Assembly: GCF_002954225.1 (NCBI RefSeq)
Contig: NZ_PPTH01000011.1
Span: 151,446 to 215,445 of the forward strand
DNA from: Arthrobacter ruber
GTDB taxonomy: Bacteria; Actinomycetota; Actinomycetes; Actinomycetales; Micrococcaceae
Direction: 5' to 3'
Length of the DNA stretch: 64,000 bases
Shown: in pieces, positions 28,377-36,747 of the stretch
Layout of the letters: every line of letters starts with the position of its first letter
Position numbering within the stretch: the stretch's first letter is position 1
Notes under the pieces: generated by a model
What the model saw: the letters and a program-made list of their open reading frames with translations, nothing else
The model's database searches: none
What the model was told of the DNA's origin: nothing
Translations under genes and position numbers: made by a program

Positions 28377-30026
28377 TCAGGACTCTATCCCGGCCGGGGA
28401 AAGCCCAGAGAATCCGTGCCTTGTCAACGCGGACCGTAGCTCCACGCGGTCGTCGAGGGACAGATTGACGCCCTTCACTTCCTGCCAGACCTCGTGTCCG
28501 CGGCCCGCGATGATGACGGTGTCCGCGGCACGGGCGAGGGCGACGGCGCGGTCGATCGCCTCGGCGCGCGGGAAGACCTCCAGCACCTCGCACGCGAGTC
28601 CCTCGTCCCGGACGGCCGCCTCTGCGCCCTCACGCACCGCGCGGCGGATGACGGCGTCGTCCTCGTCGTGGGGGTCGTCGTCGGTGACGATGAGGATGTC
28701 GGACAGGCGTGCGCCGACGGCGCCCATGACGGGGCGCTTCGACTCGTCCCGCTGTCCGGTGGCGCCGAACACCGCGATGACGCGGCCGCCGGGCCTGCGG
28801 ACCGAGCCGAGCGTGCGCTCGAGGGCATCGGGGTTGTGGGCGAAGTCGACGATCGCGGCCGGCTCCTCGCCGACGAGCTGCATGCGGCCGGGGACCTCGG
28901 TGGTGAAGGGGTCGGCGGCGTCGAGGGCGCGCTGGAGATCCGCCAGCGGGACTCCCGAGGCCAGGACCATGACGGTCGCCAGGGCGGCGTTGGAGATGTT
29001 GAACGTCCCGGGCAGGCCGCTGCGGATCCGCAAGCGCTCCCCCGTCGGCGACCGCAGCACGAAACCGTGCCCGAGCCCGCTGGGCTCGACGTCCGTGACG
29101 GTCCAGTCGGCCGCCGTCCCGCCGTCGGGCGCGGGATCGGGCGCGGGGTCGGTGCGGAGTGTCAGGACGGGCACCTCCGCGGACGCGGCAAGCCTGCGTC
29201 CCCAGGGGTCGTCGACGATGACGACGGCCCGGCGGCAGCGCGCCGGCGTGAAGAGCGATGCCTTGACCGCGTAGTAGTCCTCCATGGTGCCGTGGAGGTC
29301 GAGATGGTCCTGGGTGAGGTTGGTGAAGCCCGCGACGTCGAAGCGTACGCCGTCCACCCGCCCGAACTCGAGCGCGTGGGAGGACACCTCCATGGAGGCC
29401 GCACCGAGGCCGCGCTCGCGCATCAGGGCGAGGAGACCGTGCACCTGCGGGGATTCGGGCGTGGTCAGCGCACTGGGGATGGCCTCGCGGCCCGCCCGGA
29501 TCTCGATCGTGCCGATTAGTCCGGTGGAGTGCCCGAGCGCCTCCAGGAGGGCGTTGAGGAAGTAGGTCGAGGTCGTCTTGCCGTTCGTGCCCGTGATGCC
29601 GAAGAGCGTGGGTGCCGGAGCGTCGTCGGGCTGGCTGTCGAAGAGGACCCGGGCGAGGGGGCCCACGGCACGTCGGGGGTCCGGGACGACGACGACCGGG
29701 GGGAGGTCCGCGCCCGAGGCCGCGGCCCGGTCCTCGATGATGCGGGCGCCGGCGGCGTCCGTCAGGACGGCGAGTGCTCCGGCGCGGAGGGCCTGGTCGG
29801 CGAAGTCGGCGCCGTGCCGCGTGGCCCCCGGTAGCGCGGCGTACACGTCGCCGGGCAGGACCGCCCGCGAGTCGAGGGTGATGCCGGTGACGGTGGGGAG
29901 ATCCACCGGGACGGTCGGACCGGCAGGTGCGCCGATGGCGGCGAGGGCCGCCGACAGGCTGACCGGGTGCGGGGCATGCGGCCGCATCAGGGCAGCGGCG
30001 CTCCCCTGCGGCGTGTTCGATTGCAC
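28377..30026 (-). CDS. murE: UDP-MurNAc-L-Ala-D-Glu ligase MurE, probably L-lysine-adding
   Basis: Adds the third residue of the peptidoglycan stem peptide. The 549-residue protein has the substrate motif ITLDSRAVLPGDVYAALPG, the ATP-binding [20 protein letters not shown] from residue 143, NLTQDHLDLHGTMEDY and VDFAHNPDALE. At the amino-acid-selecting loop it reads TDDDPHDEDD (D449-H453) where diaminopimelate-adding enzymes have DNPR with an arginine for the extra carboxylate. Absence of that arginine points to L-lysine, as expected for Arthrobacter walls; this is inference from the motif. The GTG start has GGAGG 10 nt upstream. Confidence 0.94.
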   Translation of the reverse strand: MQSNTPQGSAAALMRPHAPHPVSLSAALAAIGAPAGPTVPVDLPTVTGITLDSRAVLPGDVYAALPGATRHGADFADQALRAGALAVLTDAAGARIIEDRAAASGADLPPVVVVPDPRRAVGPLARVLFDSQPDDAPAPTLFGITGTNGKTTSTYFLNALLEALGHSTGLIGTIEIRAGREAIPSALTTPESPQVHGLLALMRERGLGAASMEVSSHALEFGRVDGVRFDVAGFTNLTQDHLDLHGTMEDYYAVKASLFTPARCRRAVVIVDDPWGRRLAASAEVPVLTLRTDPAPDPAPDGGTAADWTVTDVEPSGLGHGFVLRSPTGERLRIRSGLPGTFNISNAALATVMVLASGVPLADLQRALDAADPFTTEVPGRMQLVGEEPAAIVDFAHNPDALERTLGSVRRPGGRVIAVFGATGQRDESKRPVMGAVGARLSDILIVTDDDPHDEDDAVIRRAVREGAEAAVRDEGLACEVLEVFPRAEAIDRAVALARAADTVIIAGRGHEVWQEVKGVNLSLDDRVELRSALTRHGFSGLSPAGIES

Positions 30027-30044
30027 GGTGTTCTGGCCTCCGGG

Positions 30045-31850
30045 TCAGTATTCGACCGGGTAGATGTCCGGTTTGGTGGTCGAGGCCGGGACGTTGTCGG
30101 CGTTCAGGACCTGCTTCATGACCTTCTGGAAGGACTCGCCGGGGATCAGGTAGTAGAGATCGCCCTTGGGCCTCTGCAGCGTGATGACGACGACGTACTT
30201 CGGGTCCTCGATCGGTGCGATCCCGGCGTAGGACAGAGTGTAGCCGTCGTAGCCTCCGGACGGGCTCGGCGCCTCGGCGGTTCCCGTCTTGGAGCCGACC
30301 CGGTACTGCTCGAGCTCCCCGGACTTGCCGGAGCCCTCCTGGGTCACGGTCTCGAGCATCTTGCGCATCTCGGCGGCGGTGCCCTCGGAGACCACCTCCG
30401 TGCCCTCGGCCTGCGGTACCACGTGCTCGGTGCCGTCGGGGTCGATGTAGGCGTCGATGAGCCGTGGCTGAAGGCGGACGCCGTCGTTCGCGATCGTCTG
30501 GTAGACCATGGCGGTGTGGAGGGCCGTCTGTGTGAGGCCCTGGCCGAACAGCACGGTGTACTGCTGGCGGTCGTCCCACTTGTCCGGCGTAGTGAGCAGC
30601 CCCTGGTTCTCCTCGTTCATGCCAGTCCCGAGGGGCTCCCCGATCCCGAACTTCTTCAGCCAGTCGTAGCGTTCCTGCTTGGTCAGCTTCTCGCCGATCT
30701 GGACGGTGCCCGTGTTCATGGATTTGGCCAGGATGCCCGCCGCGGTGCGGTGCTCGGTGCCGTGCTCGGAGGAGTCCTTGAAGGTCTGGTCGTCCACGGT
30801 GTAGCGGTTCTCGAGCGTGAACTTCGACGTGGGCTCGATCAGTCCCTCCTCCAGCGCGGCAGCCAGCGTGATGACCTTCGTCGTCGAGCCCGGCTCGAAG
30901 GACGCGCTCAGGGAGTTGGGGCGACGCTGCTCGGGAGGGGTCGCCGTCGGGTCGTTGGGGTCCGGCGTCGTGGACTCGGCCATGGCGCGGATCGCACCGG
31001 TCGCGGTCTCGACGACCACGATGTTGCCCCATTCCGCCTTGTAGTCCTTCACCTGGGAGGCGATGGTCTGCTGCGCGAACCACTGCAGGTCCTGGTCGAT
31101 GGTGAGCCGGACGTCCTGTCCGTCCACCGCCGGGATGTCCTCGTTGGTGGCGTAGGGGATGCGGATGCCGTCCCCGCCGATCTCGAACGTCCGCCGGCCG
31201 GGCGTGCCCTCCAGAGCGTCATTGAGGGAGTACTCTAGGCCCTCCTGGGGCTCACCGTTGGCGGACACGAACCCGATCACCGATCCCGCCACGGGGCCTG
31301 CGGGGTAGGTCCGGACGCTCGTCTCGTCGGCGTAGACGCCGGGGAAGCCGACGGCCATGACGCGGTTCTTGACCTCGGGTGTGACGGACTTCGCGACGTA
31401 GTTGAAGGTCGCCTCACCCAGGATCGCTTCCTCGAGGGTAGCGGCGTCGATGCCGAGGATCGCCGACAGTTCGGTGAAGCCCTGCTCGATCGGCACGTCG
31501 GTCTCGCGCCGGACGCCGTTCTCCTCCTCCGGGTCCTCCACGGTGCGGCTGAACTGTTCGACGGCGCTGAGCCGCTGGTCCACCACGATGTCGTAGCGCT
31601 CGACGCTGCGGGCGAAGTACTTCCCGTTCTTGTCGACGAGCGAACCTCTGACGGGCTGCACCTCGGTGGAGGTGAGCCGCTTGGACAGTCCGGCCTGCGC
31701 CATCCCGTTGAGGTCGAGCGCCTGCAGCTGGAACAGGCGTACGCCGAGGACCAGCAGCAGGATCAGGACGAAGGCCAGCCCCACGCGGAGCCGGGTCGAG
31801 CCGAGGGCCAGGCGGAGGCTGTCTGGGCTGCCGGAGCGTGCAGGGGTCAC
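30045..31850 (-). CDS. ftsI: Septal peptidoglycan transpeptidase FtsI (PBP3-type)
   Basis: Class B penicillin-binding protein that crosslinks septal peptidoglycan. I chose GTG 31850 (601 residues) with AAGGA 7 nt upstream. A short cytoplasmic tail is followed by a membrane segment at about 22-42 (RVGLAFVLILLLVLGVRLFQ), the PBP dimerisation domain with VRGSLVDKNGKYFARS, and the transpeptidase domain. Its active-site motifs are STTK (nucleophile S322), SMN, and KTG in GSKTGTAEAPS. There is no C-terminal PASTA domain. It follows ftsL by 64 bp. Confidence 0.96.
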   Translation of the reverse strand: MTPARSGSPDSLRLALGSTRLRVGLAFVLILLLVLGVRLFQLQALDLNGMAQAGLSKRLTSTEVQPVRGSLVDKNGKYFARSVERYDIVVDQRLSAVEQFSRTVEDPEEENGVRRETDVPIEQGFTELSAILGIDAATLEEAILGEATFNYVAKSVTPEVKNRVMAVGFPGVYADETSVRTYPAGPVAGSVIGFVSANGEPQEGLEYSLNDALEGTPGRRTFEIGGDGIRIPYATNEDIPAVDGQDVRLTIDQDLQWFAQQTIASQVKDYKAEWGNIVVVETATGAIRAMAESTTPDPNDPTATPPEQRRPNSLSASFEPGSTTKVITLAAALEEGLIEPTSKFTLENRYTVDDQTFKDSSEHGTEHRTAAGILAKSMNTGTVQIGEKLTKQERYDWLKKFGIGEPLGTGMNEENQGLLTTPDKWDDRQQYTVLFGQGLTQTALHTAMVYQTIANDGVRLQPRLIDAYIDPDGTEHVVPQAEGTEVVSEGTAAEMRKMLETVTQEGSGKSGELEQYRVGSKTGTAEAPSPSGGYDGYTLSYAGIAPIEDPKYVVVITLQRPKGDLYYLIPGESFQKVMKQVLNADNVPASTTKPDIYPVEY

Positions 31851-31914
31851 GGAGGAATCCTTGTCGATCGTCAGGTGCTGTGCGGGATGCGGCAGTCGTC
31901 GGCGTGTCGCCCCG

Positions 31915-32601
31915 CTAGCGGTCGGATCCGAGCTGCTCGGGGGCCGGGATGGTGCCCGAGGCCGAGCTGTCCGTCCCGCCGCCTGCAGCAGCGGCACCGG
32001 TATCGCCGTCGGCCACGGAAGGGGCCTCGCCCGCGTCGGCCGCCGGCTCCTCGGCGACCGGAGGGGAAGCGACGGCGGCCGGCGCCGGCTGCACCGTGTC
32101 CAGTCGGGGGGCTGCGATGAGCGCCCCGGGCTTGGGCCCTTCCTTCGCGGGCTCCGGCGTGCCCGTCATCCTCTTCGTCTCCAGGTCGATGGTCCCGAAT
32201 GTCGGGGAGGAGACCATGCCGAGCTTCGTCGCAGCGGCCGCGAGGTTCTGGGGGGCTTCCTTGCCCTCGATCTCGAGCACGAGGGCCTCGTTCTGCTGGC
32301 TCAGCGCCACCTGCTGGTTCCGGAGCTGGACGAGTTCGTACTGGGTGCCGGAGACGGAGATGTTGAGCATGAGCACGGCCGCAAGTGCCGCACCGAGCAC
32401 GAGCAGGATGAAGACCGCGAAGGGCACGCGCCGCCGGGCCGGGCGCGCGGGCACCACGGAGAGCGGCGTGCGAGGTCTCGGCTGCGGGGCAACGGCACCC
32501 GGGGCGCTCCCGGTCAGCCGCTCCGGGGCGACGGCGAGAGCGCCGTGTCCGGCGTAGGCAGTGGCGCGGTGGCGCTTCTCAGCAGTCAATACCTGGCTCA
32601 T
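31915..32601 (-). CDS. ftsL: Cell division protein FtsL with long C-terminal tail
   Basis: Bitopic divisome protein, recognised by position and layout rather than by motifs. The 228-residue protein has a cytoplasmic N terminus of about 58 residues, one membrane segment about 59-82 ([20 protein letters not shown]), and a short extracytoplasmic coiled coil ([20 protein letters not shown]), then [11 protein letters not shown], a segment typical of FtsL. From about residue 125 a further 100 residues are Pro/Ala/Asp/Gly-rich and probably disordered, roughly doubling the usual FtsL length. ATG 32601 overlaps the rsmH stop in ATGA. Confidence 0.88.
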   Translation of the reverse strand: MSQVLTAEKRHRATAYAGHGALAVAPERLTGSAPGAVAPQPRPRTPLSVVPARPARRRVPFAVFILLVLGAALAAVLMLNISVSGTQYELVQLRNQQVALSQQNEALVLEIEGKEAPQNLAAAATKLGMVSSPTFGTIDLETKRMTGTPEPAKEGPKPGALIAAPRLDTVQPAPAAVASPPVAEEPAADAGEAPSVADGDTGAAAAGGGTDSSASGTIPAPEQLGSDR

Positions 32602-33599
32602 CTGGTCTTCCTGTCGACGGGTGCTGCCTTGATGCGTTCGACCGCGCGCAGCTTGGCGGATGCCGCGCGTGGGTTCTCCTCGATCTCCGCTGCCGTCGGC
32701 GCTTCCGTGCCGCGCGTGAGCGAACGGAGGTACGCCTTGTGCTCCTCGAGCTCCACCGGGAAGCCGACGGGTGCCGAGGACCTCGTACCCGCGGTGAAGG
32801 CGCTCTTCACGATGCGGTCCTCGAGGGAGTGGTAGGACATCGCGACGACCCTGCCGCCCAGGACGACGGAGTCGACGGCCGCCGGGACCGCGCGCTCCAG
32901 CACGGACAGCTCCTGGTTGACCTCGATGCGCAGCGCCTGGAAGGTCCTCTTGGCGGGGTGTCCCCCCGTGCGGGCTGCGGAGGCCGGCACCACGCCGCGG
33001 ATGACGTCGACGAGCTGAGAGGTCGTCCGGAGGGGCTCGGCCTCCCGTGCGGTCACGATCGCGGAGGCGATCCGCCCCGCGAACTTCTCCTCGCCCCAGG
33101 TGCGGATGATGCGCAGGAGGTCCTCGGAGGCGTAGGTGTTGACGACCTCGGCGGCCGTGATGCCGCTGCTCGTGTCCATGCGCATGTCCAGGGGCGCATC
33201 GTAGGAGTAGGCGAAGCCGCGATCGCGCTCGTCGAGCTGCAGGGAGGAGACGCCAAGGTCGAAGAGCACGCCGTCGACGTCCTCGATCCCGAGGTCGTCC
33301 AGCACCTCGGGCAGTTCGTCGTAGACGGCGTGGACCAGGTCGGTGCGGTCGGCGAAGGCCGCGAGGCGCTCCCCGGCCAGGCCGAGCGCCTCGGTGTCGC
33401 GGTCGATGCCCACCAGGTGGGCCGCGGGGAAGCGCTCCAGCATGGTCTGGGAGTGGCCGCCCATGCCCAGCGTCGCGTCGACGACGACGGGGCGGCGCCC
33501 TGCGGCCTCGGCGGAGGCTACGGCCGGGGCGAGGAGTGAGACACAGCGGTCGCGGAGGACGGGGACGTGCCGGTCACCCGTCGGCCGGTCTCCGCCCAT
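32598..33599 (-). CDS. rsmH: 16S rRNA (cytosine-1402-N4)-methyltransferase
   Basis: Methylates C1402 in the ribosomal P-site. From ATG 33599 (AGGAGGGAG upstream) it has 333 residues. Features are [16 protein letters not shown] at the start, the S-adenosylmethionine site [38 protein letters not shown], and the late motifs [12 protein letters not shown] and [12 protein letters not shown] longer frame starts at 33710 but lacks a good ribosome site. It is the second gene of the dcw cluster, 250 bp after mraZ. Confidence 0.96.
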   Translation of the reverse strand: MGGDRPTGDRHVPVLRDRCVSLLAPAVASAEAAGRRPVVVDATLGMGGHSQTMLERFPAAHLVGIDRDTEALGLAGERLAAFADRTDLVHAVYDELPEVLDDLGIEDVDGVLFDLGVSSLQLDERDRGFAYSYDAPLDMRMDTSSGITAAEVVNTYASEDLLRIIRTWGEEKFAGRIASAIVTAREAEPLRTTSQLVDVIRGVVPASAARTGGHPAKRTFQALRIEVNQELSVLERAVPAAVDSVVLGGRVVAMSYHSLEDRIVKSAFTAGTRSSAPVGFPVELEEHKAYLRSLTRGTEAPTAAEIEENPRAASAKLRAVERIKAAPVDRKTR

Positions 33600-33712
33600 G
33601 CGTCCACTCCCTCCTGCAGCTCGCCGTAGATCGTCCCAGTGTGTTGCTGCAGGCCGGCGGGAGGCGGTGTCCTTCTCTTGAATCAGACCCCCATCCGGCC
33701 GGAGGGTCATCG

Positions 33713-33738
33713 CCTGGCTCCGGGGAAGTGGAGCCAGG
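33713..33738 (-). other. Hairpin in the mraZ-rsmH intergenic region
   Basis: CCTGGCTCC (33713-33721) and GGAGCCAGG (33730-33738) form a perfect 9-bp stem with an 8-nt loop, midway in the 250-bp gap between mraZ and rsmH. There is no T-run, so a classical terminator is uncertain. It may be an attenuator or an mRNA processing/stability element. Confidence 0.5.
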
Positions 33739-33849
33739 TGGTGGACCGTGTCCGGCGGCTGGAGATCTCATCCAAGAGGATTCGCCCATCCGCGAGTACT
33801 TGCTGCGTCGTCGTGCTCTTCGTGCCTGTCGTGCGTGTCCTGCCGTATT

Positions 33850-34281
33850 TCAGATGATGCCCGGGAAGGCGTTCTCATCCGTTTCGGAGAAGGCCGTCTC
33901 CTTCTCCGTCAGGTAGGTGTCCCAGGCATCCGCTGCCCAGATCTCGGCGCGGCTTCCCGCTCCGATCACCGCGAGCTCCCGGTCCAGTCCTGCATACGTC
34001 CTCAGAGCCGGCGGGATGGTGATCCTGCCCTGCTTGTCGGGGACCTCGTCCGAGGCTCCCGACAGGAAGATGCGGTTGTAGTCCCTCGCCTGGCGTGACG
34101 AGATCGGTGCCGCGCGCATCTGCTCGTGAACCCTCTCGAATTCACTCATGCTGAAGACGTAGATACAGCGTTCCTGGCCCCTGGTGAGGACCAGTCCCTC
34201 GCTCAACTCCTCACGGAATTTCGCAGGGAGAATCAGCCTGCCTTTTTCGTCGAGGCGGGGGGTGTGAGTTCCGAGGAACAT
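33850..34281 (-). CDS. mraZ: Transcriptional regulator MraZ
   Basis: AbrB-like DNA-binding ring protein that represses the dcw cluster it heads. The 143-residue protein has the two typical repeats: [20 protein letters not shown] at the N terminus, and [20 protein letters not shown] around residue 85. [15 protein letters not shown] lies between them. Three phased MraZ boxes precede the gene. The 250-bp gap to rsmH with a hairpin is the only long gap in the first part of the cluster. Confidence 0.97.
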   Translation of the reverse strand: MFLGTHTPRLDEKGRLILPAKFREELSEGLVLTRGQERCIYVFSMSEFERVHEQMRAAPISSRQARDYNRIFLSGASDEVPDKQGRITIPPALRTYAGLDRELAVIGAGSRAEIWAADAWDTYLTEKETAFSETDENAFPGII

Positions 34282-34332
34282 CCCTGACCGCCTGTTCTGA
34301 GTCCGCCAAGCCCAGCTCGTTGCTGCCTTGCT

Positions 34333-34366
34333 CTTATATTCCCCACTTTACTCCACAACTCTCCAC
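34333..34366 (-). promoter_or_regulatory. MraZ boxes and mraZ promoter
   Basis: On the minus strand GTGGAGAGTT, GTGGAGTAAA and GTGGGGAATA follow each other with an exact 10-bp period (GTGG cores at 34363-34366, 34353-34356 and 34343-34346). This matches the direct repeats bound by MraZ upstream of mraZ in other bacteria. An AT-rich TATAAG at 34333-34338 directly downstream is a likely -10 region, so a bound MraZ ring would cover the promoter. Confidence 0.8.
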
Positions 34367-34530
34367 GGTCAATGCATCCGCGCCGTGGCGCGCCCATTCC
34401 TGTGCCTCTCCGGGACCCCCCGGCGCCTTGATCCCGGCAGCCCATCGGGTCACGGACTCCGGGGAGGGAAATGGAGGAGGAAGACATCGTTCGGGGCATG
34501 CGCGGACGCCTGGAAACGGTTCAACCGGTT

Positions 34531-34563
34531 AAAAGGGAAGAACCCGCCGCGGCGGGTTCTTCC
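34531..34563 (-). terminator. Intrinsic terminator after the DUF3040 gene
   Basis: GGAAGAACCCGCC (34536-34548) pairs perfectly with GGCGGGTTCTTCC (34551-34563). On the minus strand the stem is followed by TTTT, a textbook terminator 40 bp past the stop. Confidence 0.9.
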
Positions 34564-34602
34564 AGGGGCTGTGCAGATCCGTCGGGATCGTGACGCAGCG
34601 GT

Positions 34603-34980
34603 CTAGCTCTGGTCGCGCTTGCGCTCGTCCCACTTGTCCTCGAGGCCGGACATGAAGCCGCTCTTCCCGCCGGTCGGGGTCTTCGCGGGCCTGCCGGGCG
34701 CTGTGCCCGCCTCCACCTGCCGGGACTTCGTGGTCGCGAAGTAGACACCGGCCCCCATGATCAGGAAGCCGAGCACCCCGACGATGGTCAATGCGTAGAC
34801 GATGCCCGCGAGGAGGACCAGGATGCCTGCGATGGTGATGAGTGACCCGATGACCAGGCGCCGGGTCGACATCGATTTCCGCGTGTCCGAAGCCATCGAG
34901 TGGGCGAATTTGGGATCGTCGGCGTGTAATTGCTGTTCGAGCTGATCAAGCAACCTCTGCTCGTGTTCCGAGAGTGCCAT
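34603..34980 (-). CDS. DUF3040 family membrane protein
   Basis: An actinobacterial membrane protein of unknown function. The 125-residue sequence opens with MALSEHEQRLLDQLEQQLHA, the DUF3040 signature, followed by DDPKFAHSM. Two membrane segments follow (about 42-60 and 64-83: VIGSLITIAGILVLLAGIV and LTIVGVLGFLIMGAGVYFA) and then a basic, polar C-terminal tail. AAGGAGG lies 6 nt before the ATG. The gene is monocistronic, with its own terminator. Family members lie next to the dcw cluster in many actinobacteria, which suggests an envelope role but proves none. Confidence 0.9.
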   Translation of the reverse strand: MALSEHEQRLLDQLEQQLHADDPKFAHSMASDTRKSMSTRRLVIGSLITIAGILVLLAGIVYALTIVGVLGFLIMGAGVYFATTKSRQVEAGTAPGRPAKTPTGGKSGFMSGLEDKWDERKRDQS

Positions 34981-35211
34981 GACCGCCTCCTTGAAGTGGA
35001 TACCAACGTTCCTTTACCCAGACAACGACCCGCACCCGGCTCCGGTTCCCGGCAGGAGTGCCGTGGACCGCTGGTTCCGGATGGCGGAAAGTAGTGCTGG
35101 ACGGCAGGTGTCTGCCTGCTTAAAGAGTAGTTTGCTCCCTGATGGGTGCAAAGTCACAACGTGGTGTTGTTCATGCGCTCCGCGGGATGCTACCCGACCC
35201 CTGGGTACCGT

Positions 35212-36570
35212 TCATTCGCGCGCTGTCCGGGGGTCCGTGACGGCCCGGTCCGGAAGCGGCCCGGAGGGGTCGGCCGGGCGGCGGGAGTACCCGGCCGGCG
35301 GTGTCGCAGCCGGCGTCCCAGTGGACATCTCCTCGGCGCCCTGATGGGTCTCTCCGTCCACCCGCTGCCGGCCCTTGGGGCGGAGGAGGCCGGCGGGCAT
35401 CACGCCCGCATCGCCGAACTTCCTGTTCACGTCGTCCAGTGCCCTCTCGGCGATCCGCCAGTTGTCGTCCCGCCGGTCGATGGTGAGCTGCGTGGACCCG
35501 TCCCCGCCCGTCTCGAGGGACTCCGCCCGCAGGCCGATCAGCCGGACGGCCATGGGCCGGTCCCCCAGCGCCGTGAGCAGCGCCGTCGCCGCTCCGTACA
35601 GTGCATTGGCACTGTCCACGGGCTCGTCGAGCTTCTTGGACCGCGTCAGAGTGGTGAAGTCGGCGTAGCGCAGCTTCAGCGCGACTCCCCCGGCACGGTG
35701 GCCCGAGGCACGGAGCCGGGTCGCCGTGCGGTGCGCGAGCCTCAGCAGCTCCCGCCGCAGGACGTCGGAGTCGTCGATGTCGCGGGAGAACGTCTCCTCG
35801 GCGCCGATACTCTTCTCAGGCCGGGCGACCACGACCCGCCTGGGGTCGCGACCCCAGGCGAGGTGATGGACGTGCTCCCCCGAGGACCCGAGCAGTTTCC
35901 TGAGCGTCGGGACCGGGGTGTGCGCGACGTCCTCGACGGTGCTGATGCCGATCCGCGCGAGGACCTCCTGCGTCTTGGCCCCGACACCCCAGAGCGCGGA
36001 TACCGGCAGGGTGTGGAGGTAGGCGACGGTCTGATCCCCCGGGATGAGCAGCAGTCCGTCGGGCTTCGCACGCGTGGAAGCGATCTTGGCGACGAACTTC
36101 GTGGTCGCGGCTCCCACGCTCGCGGTGATGCCGAGCGTCGACTGGATCTCGGCGCGGATCTGCTCGCCGATCTCGCGCGGGCCGCCCAGCCGGCGCATGG
36201 AGCCGCCGATGTCGAGGAACGCCTCGTCCACGCTCAACTGCTCGACCTCGGGTGTCACCGAGCGGAAGATCCTCATCACCTCGCGGGAGACCTCCGAGTA
36301 CCGCCGATGGTGGGGCGGCAGGATCACCGCGGTGGGGCACCGCCGCATCGCGATACTCATGGGCATCGCCGACCGCACGCCGAACCGGCGTGCCTCGTAG
36401 GAGGCGGAGAGCACCACGGACCGCCCGGACGGAGAGCCGACGACCACCGGGACGCCGCGCAGGTGGGGGTGGTCCAGGAGTTCGACGGAGACGTAGAACG
36501 CATCCATGTCGATGTGCAGGATGCGGCACTCCGCGTGCTCGACCCGCTGCGAGACCTGATCCCTGGACAC
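35212..36570 (-). CDS. dinB: DNA polymerase IV (Y family)
   Basis: Error-prone translesion polymerase. The 452-residue protein has the catalytic ILHIDMDAFYVSVE (D21, D23) and VDEAFLDI near residue 120, then the helix-hairpin-helix region LWGVGAKTQEVLARIGI and the little-finger domain from about 240. The last 60 residues are a low-complexity tail. The GTG start at 36570 follows a TACGAT box by 6 nt, so the mRNA is predicted to be leaderless. I see no LexA/SOS box in the short upstream region. Confidence 0.95.
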   Translation of the reverse strand: MSRDQVSQRVEHAECRILHIDMDAFYVSVELLDHPHLRGVPVVVGSPSGRSVVLSASYEARRFGVRSAMPMSIAMRRCPTAVILPPHHRRYSEVSREVMRIFRSVTPEVEQLSVDEAFLDIGGSMRRLGGPREIGEQIRAEIQSTLGITASVGAATTKFVAKIASTRAKPDGLLLIPGDQTVAYLHTLPVSALWGVGAKTQEVLARIGISTVEDVAHTPVPTLRKLLGSSGEHVHHLAWGRDPRRVVVARPEKSIGAEETFSRDIDDSDVLRRELLRLAHRTATRLRASGHRAGGVALKLRYADFTTLTRSKKLDEPVDSANALYGAATALLTALGDRPMAVRLIGLRAESLETGGDGSTQLTIDRRDDNWRIAERALDDVNRKFGDAGVMPAGLLRPKGRQRVDGETHQGAEEMSTGTPAATPPAGYSRRPADPSGPLPDRAVTDPRTARE

Positions 36571-36576
36571 GCATCA

Positions 36577-36582
36577 ATCGTA
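36577..36582 (-). promoter_or_regulatory. -10 box of a leaderless dinB promoter
   Basis: TACGAT on the minus strand, then six bases (TGATGC), then the GTG of dinB. Confidence 0.6.
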
Positions 36583-36747
36583 CGCAGCGCCACTGACGCC
36601 GGGACGGGCAGCCGGGGCGGGCAGCCGGGACGGCGCCCCCTCGACGACCGACTCCGGCCGTCGAGGCAGGCACGGGGCACGGCGGGCACGTCCGGACCGA
36701 CGGATAGAGTGGGATCACCACGTCCAGCCGACCCGCCCGGGAGATCC

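Larger units (their letters stand above)
34282..34602. other. Intergenic region between mraZ and the DUF3040 gene
   Basis: This 321-bp stretch holds the mraZ promoter with its MraZ boxes (34333-34366) and the terminator of the upstream DUF3040 gene (34531-34563). The part between, 34371-34530, has no frame with a ribosome site and no repeat that I can see. Confidence 0.7.

Noticed and set aside
36571..36747. An SOS box controlling dinB
   Set aside because: No sequence resembling the actinobacterial LexA site (GAAC-N4-GTTC type) was found upstream of the predicted -10 box.
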